This document shows, in pieces, positions 34,387 to 42,320 of a stretch of 64,000 bases of DNA. Source of the DNA: BCD1 sp965230565 (GTDB lineage Bacteria > Bacteroidota > Bacteroidia > Chitinophagales > Saprospiraceae); NCBI GenBank assembly GCA_965230565.1, contig CBDDLH010000011.1, positions 1 through 64,000 of the forward strand. The letters run 5' to 3'. The translations under genes were made by a program, and so were the position numbers. The notes below the pieces were generated by a model. The model was not told where the DNA came from and made no database searches. It worked only from the letters and a program-made list of their open reading frames with translations. Position 1 is the first letter of the stretch; the number at the start of each line of letters is the position of its first letter.

Positions 34387-37134
34387 ATGCGAATTTTTTA
34401 CTCTACATTGGTATTGACCTTGTTACTGAGTACTACCCTTTTAGGGCAGTCCGGAATCAGAGGACAAATTTTAGATGATCAGTCCGGTCAAATGCCGGGA
34501 GCCCATATTTATCTTGAAGGAACAGACTACAGAGGACTTTCAGATATCAACGGTGAGTACGCCATTTTCAACGTACCCGCTGGAGATTATAACCTTATTG
34601 TCAGTTACATCGGCTATGAAGATCAGAGCATAGCTGTTAGTCTTAAAGAAAACGAAACGCTGGTAAAGGACATCGAACTTAGTGAAGGTGTAATGCTTTC
34701 TGAAATTATTATTAACGGACGTCTCGAAGGCCAGGCTAAGGCACTGAATACTCAAAAAAACAATCTGAACATTACAGAGATTATTGCCAGGGAACAGATG
34801 GAAAGGTTTCCGGATGCCAACATCGGGGATGCCTTGAAACGTATTTCGGGTATTAATGTTCAATATGATCAAGGGGAAGCAAGGTTTGCAAATATCCGGG
34901 GTACGGCTCCGGAGCTCAACTCCATCACGATCAATGGCGAAAGAATACCTTCCGCAGAGGCAGAACAGCGTTATGTGCAGCTCGATCTTATTCCTGCAGA
35001 TGTTATTGAATCGGTGGAGTTGACCAAGGCTGTTACTCCTGATATGGATGGAGATGCTATTGGTGGTTCTATCAACCTCGTTACACAAAAAGCATTACCA
35101 AATGCTCAATTTAAAGGAACCCTCGGTTCCGGTTATAGCTTCTTAACAGCAAAACCTATCATCAAGGGAAAACTTGCTTATTCCAATCGATTCTTTGATA
35201 ATAAGATCGGTTTGATCGCGAACGCTTCTATTCTGGACAAATATGTTCGTTCAGATAATATGGAGTCTGAGTGGGATTATACGGATGAAAATGATAAGGA
35301 CGGATCAGCAGTTCCAACAGAAATACAGGTGAGACAATATCTGTTGCAGCGCTTGCGTCAGAGTTATTCGGCTACCCTTGATTATCAGATCAATCAAAAT
35401 CACAATATTTACTTCACTGGAATGTACAATTGGCGTAATGATTGGGAAAACCGTTTCCGGGTTGTTTACACAGATATTGAAGAGGATGATGATGGCAATC
35501 TGATCTCAGAGATCAGAAGAGAGACCAAAGGAGGGTCTGCTGATAACAAATCAGCCCGTTTGGAAGATCAGAGAATGCAAAGCTTTGGAGGTGGAGGAGA
35601 GCACTACTTTAACAATGTAAAAGTTAAATGGAGCCTTACTGCCCTAAAAGCCAGTGAAGAAAGACCTCATGAAAGATATGTTTCCGTGAGAGCAAAAGAC
35701 GCTCCTGTTTCTCTTAACCTGGATGATCTCAGAAAGCCGAAAGTCACTCCACTCGATGCTGAAGTAGCAGATCTTTCAAGTGCATATAGTTTAAGAGAAA
35801 TTACTGAGGAGTATCAATTTACTGAAGAAAAGGACCTCAATGGAAGGTTGGACGTTGAGTTTCCTGTGTTGTCAGGAAAGAACTCCAGTAAGTTGAAATT
35901 TGGAGCACGCTATAAAAGCAAATCAAAATACAGAGATAATACTTTCAGCGAGTATGCACCAACGGATGAAGATGCTTTTATTGCCGATGCATTGAAAAAC
36001 AAGGATGATAAAACTTTCGAAAATTTCAATGTTGGCGATTACACTGTAGGGTCTTTTGTCAGTGAAGAATATCTTGGAGAAATTGATTTTACAGGAAGTG
36101 ATTTTGAAGGGGAAGAAGTCCTGGAAGAATTGGCTGGTAATTTTGAAGCTGAAGAGGATGTGATTGCCGGATACCTGATGTATACGCAGAATTTTGGTGA
36201 AAAACTCAGCCTCATTGGTGGTGCCAGATTTGAGCGTACTGACGTGACCTACTCAGGAAAGGTATTTGATGGCGAGACCCTGAACGATACAGGAAGCCAG
36301 TCAGATGATTACAGTAACTTCATGCCTGGGGTACATTTGAAATTCAGCCCTTCACAGTGGACAAATTTCAGATTGGCATGGACCAATACTATTGCAAGAC
36401 CTAATTACTACGACTTGGTTCCTTATCAGGAAATAGAAACAGAGGATAATGAAATAAAAGTTGGTAATGCCACTTTGGAAGCTACAACATCTATGAATCT
36501 CGACCTTTTGGTTGAGCATTACTTCAAGAACATTGGGATTATCTCCGGAGGAGTTTTCTACAAAAACCTCACTAATGTAATTGCAGATAAGACCTCCAAT
36601 GATTTTGAATTCCAGGGTAATGTTTATGACAGATTCACCCAGCCTGTAAATACGGGAAATGCGGACCTGTTCGGATTTGAGGTAGGCTTGCAAAGAAGGC
36701 TTGATTTCCTTCCCGGAATTTTGAGCAATCTGAGTTTATATGCCAATTATACTTATACAAATTCCAAACTGAAGGATATCACACTGGAAGACAGGGAGGA
36801 TGAAGTGCTGCCATTGGTAGGAACACCTAAAAACCTGCTCAATGCAAGTCTGGCTTTTGATACTAAAAAGCTTGACATAAGAGCTTCCTTCAGTTTCGCA
36901 GACGCTTTTATCGAAGAGTATGATGATGAAGCTTTTTATGATGTCTGGTATGATGCTGTTACTTATCTGGACATTAACGCTGATTACAAATTCAACGATA
37001 ACTGGAAAATGTATATCAGCCTCAATAATCTGTTGAATCAGCCATTGAGATATTATCAGGGTGTTGCGGACAGAAATTTTCAGTCTGAGTATTATGGAAT
37101 TAATATGAAAGCTGGTGTGAAGTTTAAGTTTTAA
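34387..37134 (+). CDS. TonB-dependent outer membrane receptor, phytase-linked
   Basis: 915 residues. Signal peptide 1-20; carboxypeptidase-like regulatory domain about 22-105 (IRGQILDDQSGQMPGAHI); plug domain about 130-235 (FPDANIGDALKRISGINV, RGTAPELNSITINGERIP); then a barrel ending in aromatic KAGVKFKF. The plug pattern is that of TonB receptors not of SusC type, the branch that is often annotated for iron or other small ligands. The next gene, 6 bases downstream, is a beta-propeller phytase, and pairing of such receptors with phytase genes is known in several Gram-negative phyla. Import of phytate or its inositol phosphate products is therefore the best inference. Confidence 0.9.
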   Translation: MRIFYSTLVLTLLLSTTLLGQSGIRGQILDDQSGQMPGAHIYLEGTDYRGLSDINGEYAIFNVPAGDYNLIVSYIGYEDQSIAVSLKENETLVKDIELSEGVMLSEIIINGRLEGQAKALNTQKNNLNITEIIAREQMERFPDANIGDALKRISGINVQYDQGEARFANIRGTAPELNSITINGERIPSAEAEQRYVQLDLIPADVIESVELTKAVTPDMDGDAIGGSINLVTQKALPNAQFKGTLGSGYSFLTAKPIIKGKLAYSNRFFDNKIGLIANASILDKYVRSDNMESEWDYTDENDKDGSAVPTEIQVRQYLLQRLRQSYSATLDYQINQNHNIYFTGMYNWRNDWENRFRVVYTDIEEDDDGNLISEIRRETKGGSADNKSARLEDQRMQSFGGGGEHYFNNVKVKWSLTALKASEERPHERYVSVRAKDAPVSLNLDDLRKPKVTPLDAEVADLSSAYSLREITEEYQFTEEKDLNGRLDVEFPVLSGKNSSKLKFGARYKSKSKYRDNTFSEYAPTDEDAFIADALKNKDDKTFENFNVGDYTVGSFVSEEYLGEIDFTGSDFEGEEVLEELAGNFEAEEDVIAGYLMYTQNFGEKLSLIGGARFERTDVTYSGKVFDGETLNDTGSQSDDYSNFMPGVHLKFSPSQWTNFRLAWTNTIARPNYYDLVPYQEIETEDNEIKVGNATLEATTSMNLDLLVEHYFKNIGIISGGVFYKNLTNVIADKTSNDFEFQGNVYDRFTQPVNTGNADLFGFEVGLQRRLDFLPGILSNLSLYANYTYTNSKLKDITLEDREDEVLPLVGTPKNLLNASLAFDTKKLDIRASFSFADAFIEEYDDEAFYDVWYDAVTYLDINADYKFNDNWKMYISLNNLLNQPLRYYQGVADRNFQSEYYGINMKAGVKFKF

Positions 37135-37140
37135 GAATTT

Positions 37141-38286
37141 ATGAACCATCTACATATCAATATCAACGGTTGGGCAAACCACCATCTAAGTTTCGTATAT
37201 ACTGCGCTTGTTATCGCGGGTTTCAGCCTTATTTCTTGTGCGACTTTGTTCCCAGGGGCTGAAGCACGTGATGATGAGCGGCAGTATCGAAAAGCTGTGG
37301 AAAGCCAGTCGCTCATTCCAAATCAAATAGTTGCAGATCTCGAAACACAGGCTGTTTCGGTTGCTCAGATTGAGGATGATGCAGCTGATGATCCTGCAGT
37401 ATGGGTTAACCCTAAGGATTCAGAACTAAGTGTCATTTTTGGCTCCAATAAAGTTGGTGGAATTCACGCTTATAATCTGCAAGGGCAACAATTGCAATTT
37501 GTTCCCTGTGGATTTGTGAATAACATCGATGTACGTCAGGAAGTATCCTGGTATGGTAAAACAGTGGATATTCTTGCCGGTAGTAACCGGTCTGATAACA
37601 CCATTGATATTTTCCTGATCGATGAGCAGGGCCGTATAGCTTCAAAACCCGATTATCAAATCGGGTTGGGAGCTTTTGTCCCTTACGGCTTTTGCCTCTA
37701 TAAAGATGGAAATGACAGGTTATTCGCTTATGTCAATAACAAAGACGGACAGGTCTTGCAGATGAGCCTGGATGTTGATAAGGATAATAACCTTCAATCT
37801 TCCATTGTCAGAAGACTCAAGCTACGTACCCAGTTGGAAGGTATGGTGGCGGATGACCTAAATCATATGCTTTATGTAGGAGAAGAAGAAGCCGGTATTC
37901 ATGTTTTTTCAGCTTCGCCGGAAGGCAGTGACCGCGGAACCTTATTGCCTGGTAGTACGAAGAGTAATAAGAATATTCGATACGACATTGAAGGCCTGGC
38001 TTTGCTTCCTCCCCATTATTTGGTTGCTTCCAGTCAGGGGAATTTTTCCTACGCTATTTTCGACCTTGAAAAACAGGCCTATTTTACCTCTTTTTCTATC
38101 CAAAAGGATAAAGTGGATGGGGTACAGGAAACGGACGGACTGGAAGTTTGTCCGGTAAAACTCGGCGAAGCCTATCCCAAAGGTATATTGGTAGTCCAGG
38201 ATGGGTTTAATGTCGATGGAGAGATAAAACAAAACCAGAATTTTAAAATCATTGACCTGACAAAAGTAATCTCCTTGCTCCAATAA
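37141..38286 (+). CDS. Beta-propeller phytase (3-phytase), lipoprotein
   Basis: 381 residues. An N-terminal lipoprotein signal (ALVIAGFSLISC, Cys33) follows a rather long polar start. The propeller covers about 55-381, with DDAADDPAVWVNPKDSELS (59-77), GSNKVGGIHAYNLQG, GFVNNIDVRQ, LEGMVADDLNHMLYVGEEE and DIEGLAL: the acidic clusters that bind calcium and phosphate in BPP phytases. It removes phosphates from myo-inositol hexakisphosphate at the cell surface or in the periplasm. It is co-transcribed with the TonB receptor and closed by a strong terminator. Confidence 0.92.
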   Translation: MNHLHININGWANHHLSFVYTALVIAGFSLISCATLFPGAEARDDERQYRKAVESQSLIPNQIVADLETQAVSVAQIEDDAADDPAVWVNPKDSELSVIFGSNKVGGIHAYNLQGQQLQFVPCGFVNNIDVRQEVSWYGKTVDILAGSNRSDNTIDIFLIDEQGRIASKPDYQIGLGAFVPYGFCLYKDGNDRLFAYVNNKDGQVLQMSLDVDKDNNLQSSIVRRLKLRTQLEGMVADDLNHMLYVGEEEAGIHVFSASPEGSDRGTLLPGSTKSNKNIRYDIEGLALLPPHYLVASSQGNFSYAIFDLEKQAYFTSFSIQKDKVDGVQETDGLEVCPVKLGEAYPKGILVVQDGFNVDGEIKQNQNFKIIDLTKVISLLQ

Positions 38287-38311
38287 TTACAGGAGCCCTT
38301 ATCCCTCTTTG

Positions 38312-38349
38312 ACACCCGGGAGTCATCCTGTCTTCCCGGGTGTTTTTTT
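38312..38349 (+). terminator. Terminator of the receptor-phytase operon
   Basis: ACACCCGGGA (38312-38321) pairs with TCCCGGGTGT (38334-38343), followed by seven T. Confidence 0.93.
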
Positions 38350-38520
38350 ATTTAAAAACACTTCAGAGTTGGATATTCGTTCCCGACACATACGTGTACG
38401 GGATGTCGCAAAGCTCCATCTGCGGTTCTGCCTAATTGGTTACGTGTTACGAGTTTCGGGTTGCAGGTGTTGTTGAGTCTTACGCTGCAGGTTCTTTACC
38501 ACAGGGTAGTTTTCTTCAAA

Positions 38521-38677
38521 CTTCTACATTGGACATTCTGCGGTTCGATATTCTGCGGTTCCTCCTGGTTATTTCTTAATTTCTTATTTTAAATTTTTCG
38601 TTTCAACAATAACTTGAATAATGGTAAAAACGTGACAGAACCGCAGAACAGCAGAATGTCCAATATCCAATGTAGAA
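38521..38677. repeat. Palindromic-ended intergenic element, copy C
   Basis: 157 bp. Left arm CTTCTACATTGGACATTCTG then CGGTTCGATATTCTGCGGTTC; right arm GACAGAACCGCAGAA ... AATGTCC ... CCAATGTAGAA, the reverse complement with small indels; AT-rich centre. It is 99 bases upstream of the four-helix-bundle gene, and copy D follows that gene. Confidence 0.85.
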
Positions 38678-38694
38678 TTAAAAAAAGTCTATAT

Positions 38695-38735
38695 AAAAAT
38701 GTCACGTTTTGCATTTCCGTGGCTTTAATATATAG
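38695..38735. repeat. Short dispersed repeat, second copy
   Basis: AAAAATGTCACGTTTT ... CCGTGGCTTT ... ATATAG, matching 9864-9905 with few differences. Confidence 0.6.
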
Positions 38736-38776
38736 AAGATACTATCTACATTTTTTAACAACCAAATGAAAAAATA

Positions 38777-39142
38777 ATGGCTTCAAAGAACTTTGACCTG
38801 GAAGAGAGATTGATTGCATTCGCAATTATGATCTTAGATTTATGTGAAAGGATTCCTAATTCATATGCAGGGAATCATTTAGGAAATCAATTACTTCGTT
38901 CTGGCACATCACCTGCTTTAAATTATGGAGAGGTCCAGGCTTCAGAATCAAGAAAGGATTTTATTCATAAAATGAAAGTTTGTCTGAAAGAACTTAGAGA
39001 AAGTTATGTTTGTCTGAAAATATTGCGACGACAGTTTGAAAATAACCAAATCGAATTTCAACCTGCTTTGAAGGAATGTAATGAGTTAGTTGCCATTTTT
39101 GCAACGAGTATTAAGACTGCTCAAAGTCGGATCAAAAAGTAG
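38777..39142 (+). CDS. Four-helix-bundle protein (S23/IVS-encoded protein family)
   Basis: 121 residues, all-helical, no signal peptide. It follows the PF05635/TIGR02436 pattern: FDLEERLIAFAIMILDLCERIP, NHLGNQLLRSGTSPALNYGEVQASESRKDFIHKM and LKELRESYVCLKIL. These proteins were first found inside intervening sequences of 23S rRNA genes, where hairpin-forming ends flank the ORF; the DGR accessory protein Avd has the same fold. They form pentameric barrels with a basic surface and probably bind nucleic acid. Here the gene sits between copies C and D of the palindromic element, 18 bases before copy D, and away from any rRNA gene. Confidence 0.9.
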   Translation: MASKNFDLEERLIAFAIMILDLCERIPNSYAGNHLGNQLLRSGTSPALNYGEVQASESRKDFIHKMKVCLKELRESYVCLKILRRQFENNQIEFQPALKECNELVAIFATSIKTAQSRIKK

Positions 39143-39159
39143 TATTGGAAAACAAAAAA

Positions 39160-39352
39160 AACTTCTACACCTGCCTGCTGACGCAGCAGGCAGGTTGGAC
39201 ATTCTGCGGTTCGATATTCTGCGGTTCCGCCTGGGTTTTTCTTCCTTCCAGGTTCTAGATTATTCATTTCATCAAAAACTTGAATGATAGAAGAAACACG
39301 CACGACAGAACCGCAGAATATCGAATATCCAACAGCAGAATGTAGAAGTTTT
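39160..39352. repeat. Palindromic-ended intergenic element, copy D, carrying an insert
   Basis: 193 bp. Same arms as copy C: CTTCTACA, then TTGGACATTCTGCGGTTCG, ending GCAGAATGTAGAAGTTTT. Relative to copy C it carries a clean 25-bp insertion (39170-39194) between CTTCTACA and TTGGACATT. It lies between convergent genes. Confidence 0.87.
39170..39194. repeat. 25-bp small palindrome inserted in copy D
   Basis: CCTGCCTGCT, then GACGC, then AGCAGGCAGG: 10-bp perfect arms with a 5-base centre. Related units are at 17708-17732 (25 bp), 26245-26266 (22 bp) and 11903-11928 (26 bp, degenerate). No target duplication is visible at this site. Confidence 0.8.
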
Positions 39353-39373
39353 AGGATCAGTATCCAAACCTCA

Positions 39374-40645
39374 TCACTTTCCTATAGCATAAATCCAACC
39401 GTCGCCGGAGCCGATGAAAATGATGCCTGATTTGGAAATGGAAGCTGTGGCATAAATGGATTCTCCATATGCCGGTTTCCAGTCTCCTCGCTCTTTACCT
39501 GCTACGTTTTTCATGTCACCGGCATCGGAGCTTTTACCGAGATATATTTCCCAGGCCAGCATTTTTTCCATCAGGTTTACTGCGTAAAATCCACCGTCGT
39601 TTCTGCCCATATACAGCATATCTTTGGCGATGACGGGTGATGGCCAGTGAGGGAAAGTTGAAACACCCATCTCTACATCCCAGGCGCTGGTACCGTCACT
39701 TAGATTTAGAGCTATGAGTTTATTGGAGTATGGGTTTCCGTATAGTAAAAACTCCTTCCAGACAGCCACCGAACTGCGAATATTACCATGATACGTTTTT
39801 GGCGTCCGGTCATCCGTTGCTTCCCAAATAAGTTTGCCGGTATTTTTGTCGAAAGCCTGAACCGCCGGGAAATCATAATAGGTGTCTCTGGCAAATGGAA
39901 TGATGAGGTTTTTTCCTGCCACTGTCGGTGTGGCATAAATTTCCGCATCCACTCTGGAATCATCATAGAAGCTTTTGCGCTGACAGGTGGTTTGCCAGAC
40001 CGTTTTCCCATCCATATTTACGGCTGCAAGGGTGCCGTCAACGAATGCAGCATAGATCCTTTTACCGTCTGACGATAACCCTCCTCGTACATTTGAACTG
40101 GCGACCTTATTTTCCCAGACCAATTTTCCTGAAGCTATTTCAACGGAGATCACACTTCCTGAGGCATCTCCTACAAACACTTTTCCGGATAGGATTAGCG
40201 GTTGTGAAAACAAAGGGCCTTGTCTGTTTATTTCCCAAACTTGTTTTCCGCTCGCTGCATCAATGCATCGCAGGGAGCCATCATCTCCGGTGGCCAGGAT
40301 CATTCCATCGTGATAGGCCACTCCACAGGCATCCTGGGGAGTCTTATGGTGCCAGATGATCTGACCCGTTGCTGCATTCAGACAATAAATGCCATCCTTA
40401 CGGTCACTTTTATTGTGTTGGAGACCAGTAGATCCAACATAGACTTTGTTTTTGATGACGATTGAATTGTTCAGATAACCCTGAATGCCTATCTCTGTTT
40501 TCCAAAGGATTTTTGGATTGGAGATCTCCGGGTAGTCTGCCTGTGATGTACGTTCAATTGTTTTTTGATACATGGACCAATCCGCTGCCTGGCGGTTACA
40601 ACTGAACAAGACTACTGGAATAAATAAGAGCAAAAGTTTTTTCAT
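39374..40645 (-). CDS. PQQ-like beta-propeller lipoprotein
   Basis: 423 residues with lipoprotein signal (LFIPVVLFSC, Cys16). The rest is an eight-bladed-type propeller of PQQ/BamB repeats: W-x-x-x-x-G near each blade end and recurring A/D-x-x-T/S-G-K-x-x-W (AATGQIIWHHKT, AASGKQVWEINR, IASGKLVWENKV, KNTGKLIWEATD), ending GDGWIYAIGK. No catalytic PQQ-dehydrogenase residues or haem sites, so a scaffold or binding protein. It resembles BamB in fold, but there are no BAM or EngA (der) neighbours, so the BAM role is not supported. Confidence 0.83.
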   Translation of the reverse strand: MKKLLLLFIPVVLFSCNRQAADWSMYQKTIERTSQADYPEISNPKILWKTEIGIQGYLNNSIVIKNKVYVGSTGLQHNKSDRKDGIYCLNAATGQIIWHHKTPQDACGVAYHDGMILATGDDGSLRCIDAASGKQVWEINRQGPLFSQPLILSGKVFVGDASGSVISVEIASGKLVWENKVASSNVRGGLSSDGKRIYAAFVDGTLAAVNMDGKTVWQTTCQRKSFYDDSRVDAEIYATPTVAGKNLIIPFARDTYYDFPAVQAFDKNTGKLIWEATDDRTPKTYHGNIRSSVAVWKEFLLYGNPYSNKLIALNLSDGTSAWDVEMGVSTFPHWPSPVIAKDMLYMGRNDGGFYAVNLMEKMLAWEIYLGKSSDAGDMKNVAGKERGDWKPAYGESIYATASISKSGIIFIGSGDGWIYAIGK

Positions 40646-40855
40646 GTTGATTTAGAAGATTTCAAGTGTTGAATAAAAATCAGACCTGGGTCTTTTTTGC
40701 AGAACGCAAGTTAAAAATATTTGATTAATTCAAGTTGCTGATTAGAGGTTTCAAGTTACGGGTTTACTTGTCACAAAATAGGTTGACCTGAACAATGACC
40801 TAAAATGGTCCGACTCGCAAGGCGTAACCCCTAACTCGCAGCTTAGGGAATTCTT

Positions 40856-41620
40856 TTACTTAAGCTCATTGTCTATAGCTTCAATAACATCCTCAATTTG
40901 TTTCCTGAGTTTAAGGTGATGTCTAATTTTTCTTTCCCGGGTGATCAGGTTGTCTTGGAGGGTTATTCGGAAACTGTCGTCAGCCTTTAGAGCTTCGTAA
41001 TCTTTTAGCTCAAGTTGATTAAAAGCAATGGTATCTGAGGAATACTTGAGCACTCTTTTGTTGTATGGCTTATCCGATAGCCTGAAATATTTTTTGATGT
41101 AAGGTTCCATAGTTTTAGCGATATTCCGGTGCTGGGATTGATCTACTCCGCCGGAATATACCCTTTCCATATTTATCTGGTAGAGATCCGTGATGTGAAA
41201 ACGAAGGCTATCATTGGTCAGGATTTCCAGGCCTCTTGATTTGAGCAATTCATACGCGCCTGTTTTGGGAAAGAGCTGATAATCCTGGGCAATTAATGTG
41301 AAGTATAAATCCAGAGAGTCATGGTAAGGATTACCACTATTCAAATGACGCTGAATAACCCTGGCCCGTTCCATCCGGTCGATATGTCTGTCGAGGTCAT
41401 AGACCAGATCTTCCAATGTTTTGGATAAATCGTTTTTGATCTCGCTGTAAGCCTGTTTTTCGATCTTTTTCCTTTTGACTCTTTCGTTCCAGTTGCTGAT
41501 CCAAACGGCTACCAGTATTCCCAAAACGATAAGGATGACTTCTCCTATAGAGTAGGCAAAATATCTCTTAAGTCTGTCATCTTGATAGAGTTTTTGCCTG
41601 AAGCTTCTGAAGTATCTCAT
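40856..41620 (-). CDS. DUF6090 membrane protein
   Basis: 254 residues. A short basic cytoplasmic start is followed by one membrane segment (about 22-42: FAYSIGEVILIVLGILVAVWISNWNE), the strongly conserved signature of DUF6090, a family found almost only in Bacteroidota. The remaining 210 residues are charged and helical with coiled-coil tendency, facing the periplasm or cytoplasm. Function unknown. It is followed on the same strand only by the distant PQQ lipoprotein; the HD gene lies 61 bases upstream and may be co-transcribed. Confidence 0.85.
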   Translation of the reverse strand: MRYFRSFRQKLYQDDRLKRYFAYSIGEVILIVLGILVAVWISNWNERVKRKKIEKQAYSEIKNDLSKTLEDLVYDLDRHIDRMERARVIQRHLNSGNPYHDSLDLYFTLIAQDYQLFPKTGAYELLKSRGLEILTNDSLRFHITDLYQINMERVYSGGVDQSQHRNIAKTMEPYIKKYFRLSDKPYNKRVLKYSSDTIAFNQLELKDYEALKADDSFRITLQDNLITRERKIRHHLKLRKQIEDVIEAIDNELK

Positions 41621-41681
41621 GACAAAGTAAGGTTAGTTTAGGTGTTCTGATAAATTATTAATCGGGGGGAAATACTTTTGG

Positions 41682-42116
41682 CTATTCTTTTTTCAATTGC
41701 TTCCAGGCTCTGAGGTACTTATTTACTCTTTTTCTATCGCTTTCGTCGAGCAGATTATATCTTTTTAGGTCCATATTATCCTGAAGGTCGTTTAACTTGA
41801 CCCGGACAGCCAGGTCATTGCCCTCCAATTCATCTATTTTTTGTTGATAATCATCTCCTTTTTCAATGGTCATCAGTCTGACTACTTCGACAATGTCGGG
41901 CGGAAATCCTTCATTGAGCAGATCGTCGGTTGTCCATTCACTGTCTTCTACCACATCATGAAGTGCTCCGCAAATTTGTTCCTTCCTGTCCTTGCCGGAA
42001 AATGTGACTCTTAATACATGAAAGATAAAAGGTTTTCCATACCGATCCTTTTGTCCTTCATGAGCTTCTACGGCAATTTTGATAGCCTTTTCCAGGAGTG
42101 AATCATAATCATACAT
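41682..42116 (-). CDS. Small HD-domain phosphohydrolase (RelA/SpoT-hydrolase-like)
   Basis: 144 residues. HD motifs: AHEGQKDRYGKPFIFHVLRV with metal-binding His, GALHDVVEDS (the His-Asp pair) and VKLNDLQDN. This order is that of the (p)ppGpp hydrolase domain of RelA/SpoT and small alarmone hydrolases, without synthetase or regulatory domains. Cytoplasmic. Alarmone hydrolysis is plausible, but small HD proteins of this type may also act on other nucleotides. Possibly co-transcribed with the DUF6090 gene 61 bases downstream. Confidence 0.8.
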   Translation of the reverse strand: MYDYDSLLEKAIKIAVEAHEGQKDRYGKPFIFHVLRVTFSGKDRKEQICGALHDVVEDSEWTTDDLLNEGFPPDIVEVVRLMTIEKGDDYQQKIDELEGNDLAVRVKLNDLQDNMDLKRYNLLDESDRKRVNKYLRAWKQLKKE

Positions 42117-42197
42117 AGGCTTATTTTAGGCTAAATTACTTAAAAAAGCTGGAGGAAAAAACACGTGGTTGAATACATAACAAATAGAAATTCATTA

Positions 42198-42247
42198 ATC
42201 GATATTCATTATTCTAAAAACAAATAGAAGGAATTATGAATATCGAT
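42198..42247. repeat. Inverted repeat related to 17747-17797
   Basis: ATCGATATTCAT (42198-42209) and ATGAATATCGAT (42236-42247) are perfect complements, extended by TATTCT/GGAATT with mismatches. Same core (CGATATT-C-ATTATTCT) as the hairpin at 17747. Confidence 0.7.
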
Positions 42248-42297
42248 CAACGATTAGAGATTGAAGATCTTTTAAAAATTATTCGTTTGCGGGACTT

Positions 42298-42315
42298 CCC
42301 AGACTGAAGTCTGGG
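42298..42315. repeat. Short palindrome after the GH20 gene
   Basis: CCCAGACT-GA-AGTCTGGG, 8-bp perfect stem, 6 bases past the GH20 stop on the minus strand. No U-run follows, so it is a weak candidate terminator or a dispersed palindrome. Confidence 0.5.
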
Positions 42316-42320
42316 CTACA

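Larger units (their letters stand above)
38350..38776. other. Repeat-filled region before the four-helix-bundle gene
   Basis: Contains a low-complexity stretch built on GTTACGAGTTTCGGGTTGCAGG (relatives near 40735 and 62410), repeat element C (38521-38677) and the short repeat at 38695-38735. No consensus promoter is seen upstream of the gene at 38777. Confidence 0.55.

Noticed and set aside
39374..40645. BamB assignment for the PQQ-propeller lipoprotein
   Set aside because: Fold matches but no BAM or der neighbours, and the family is broad.
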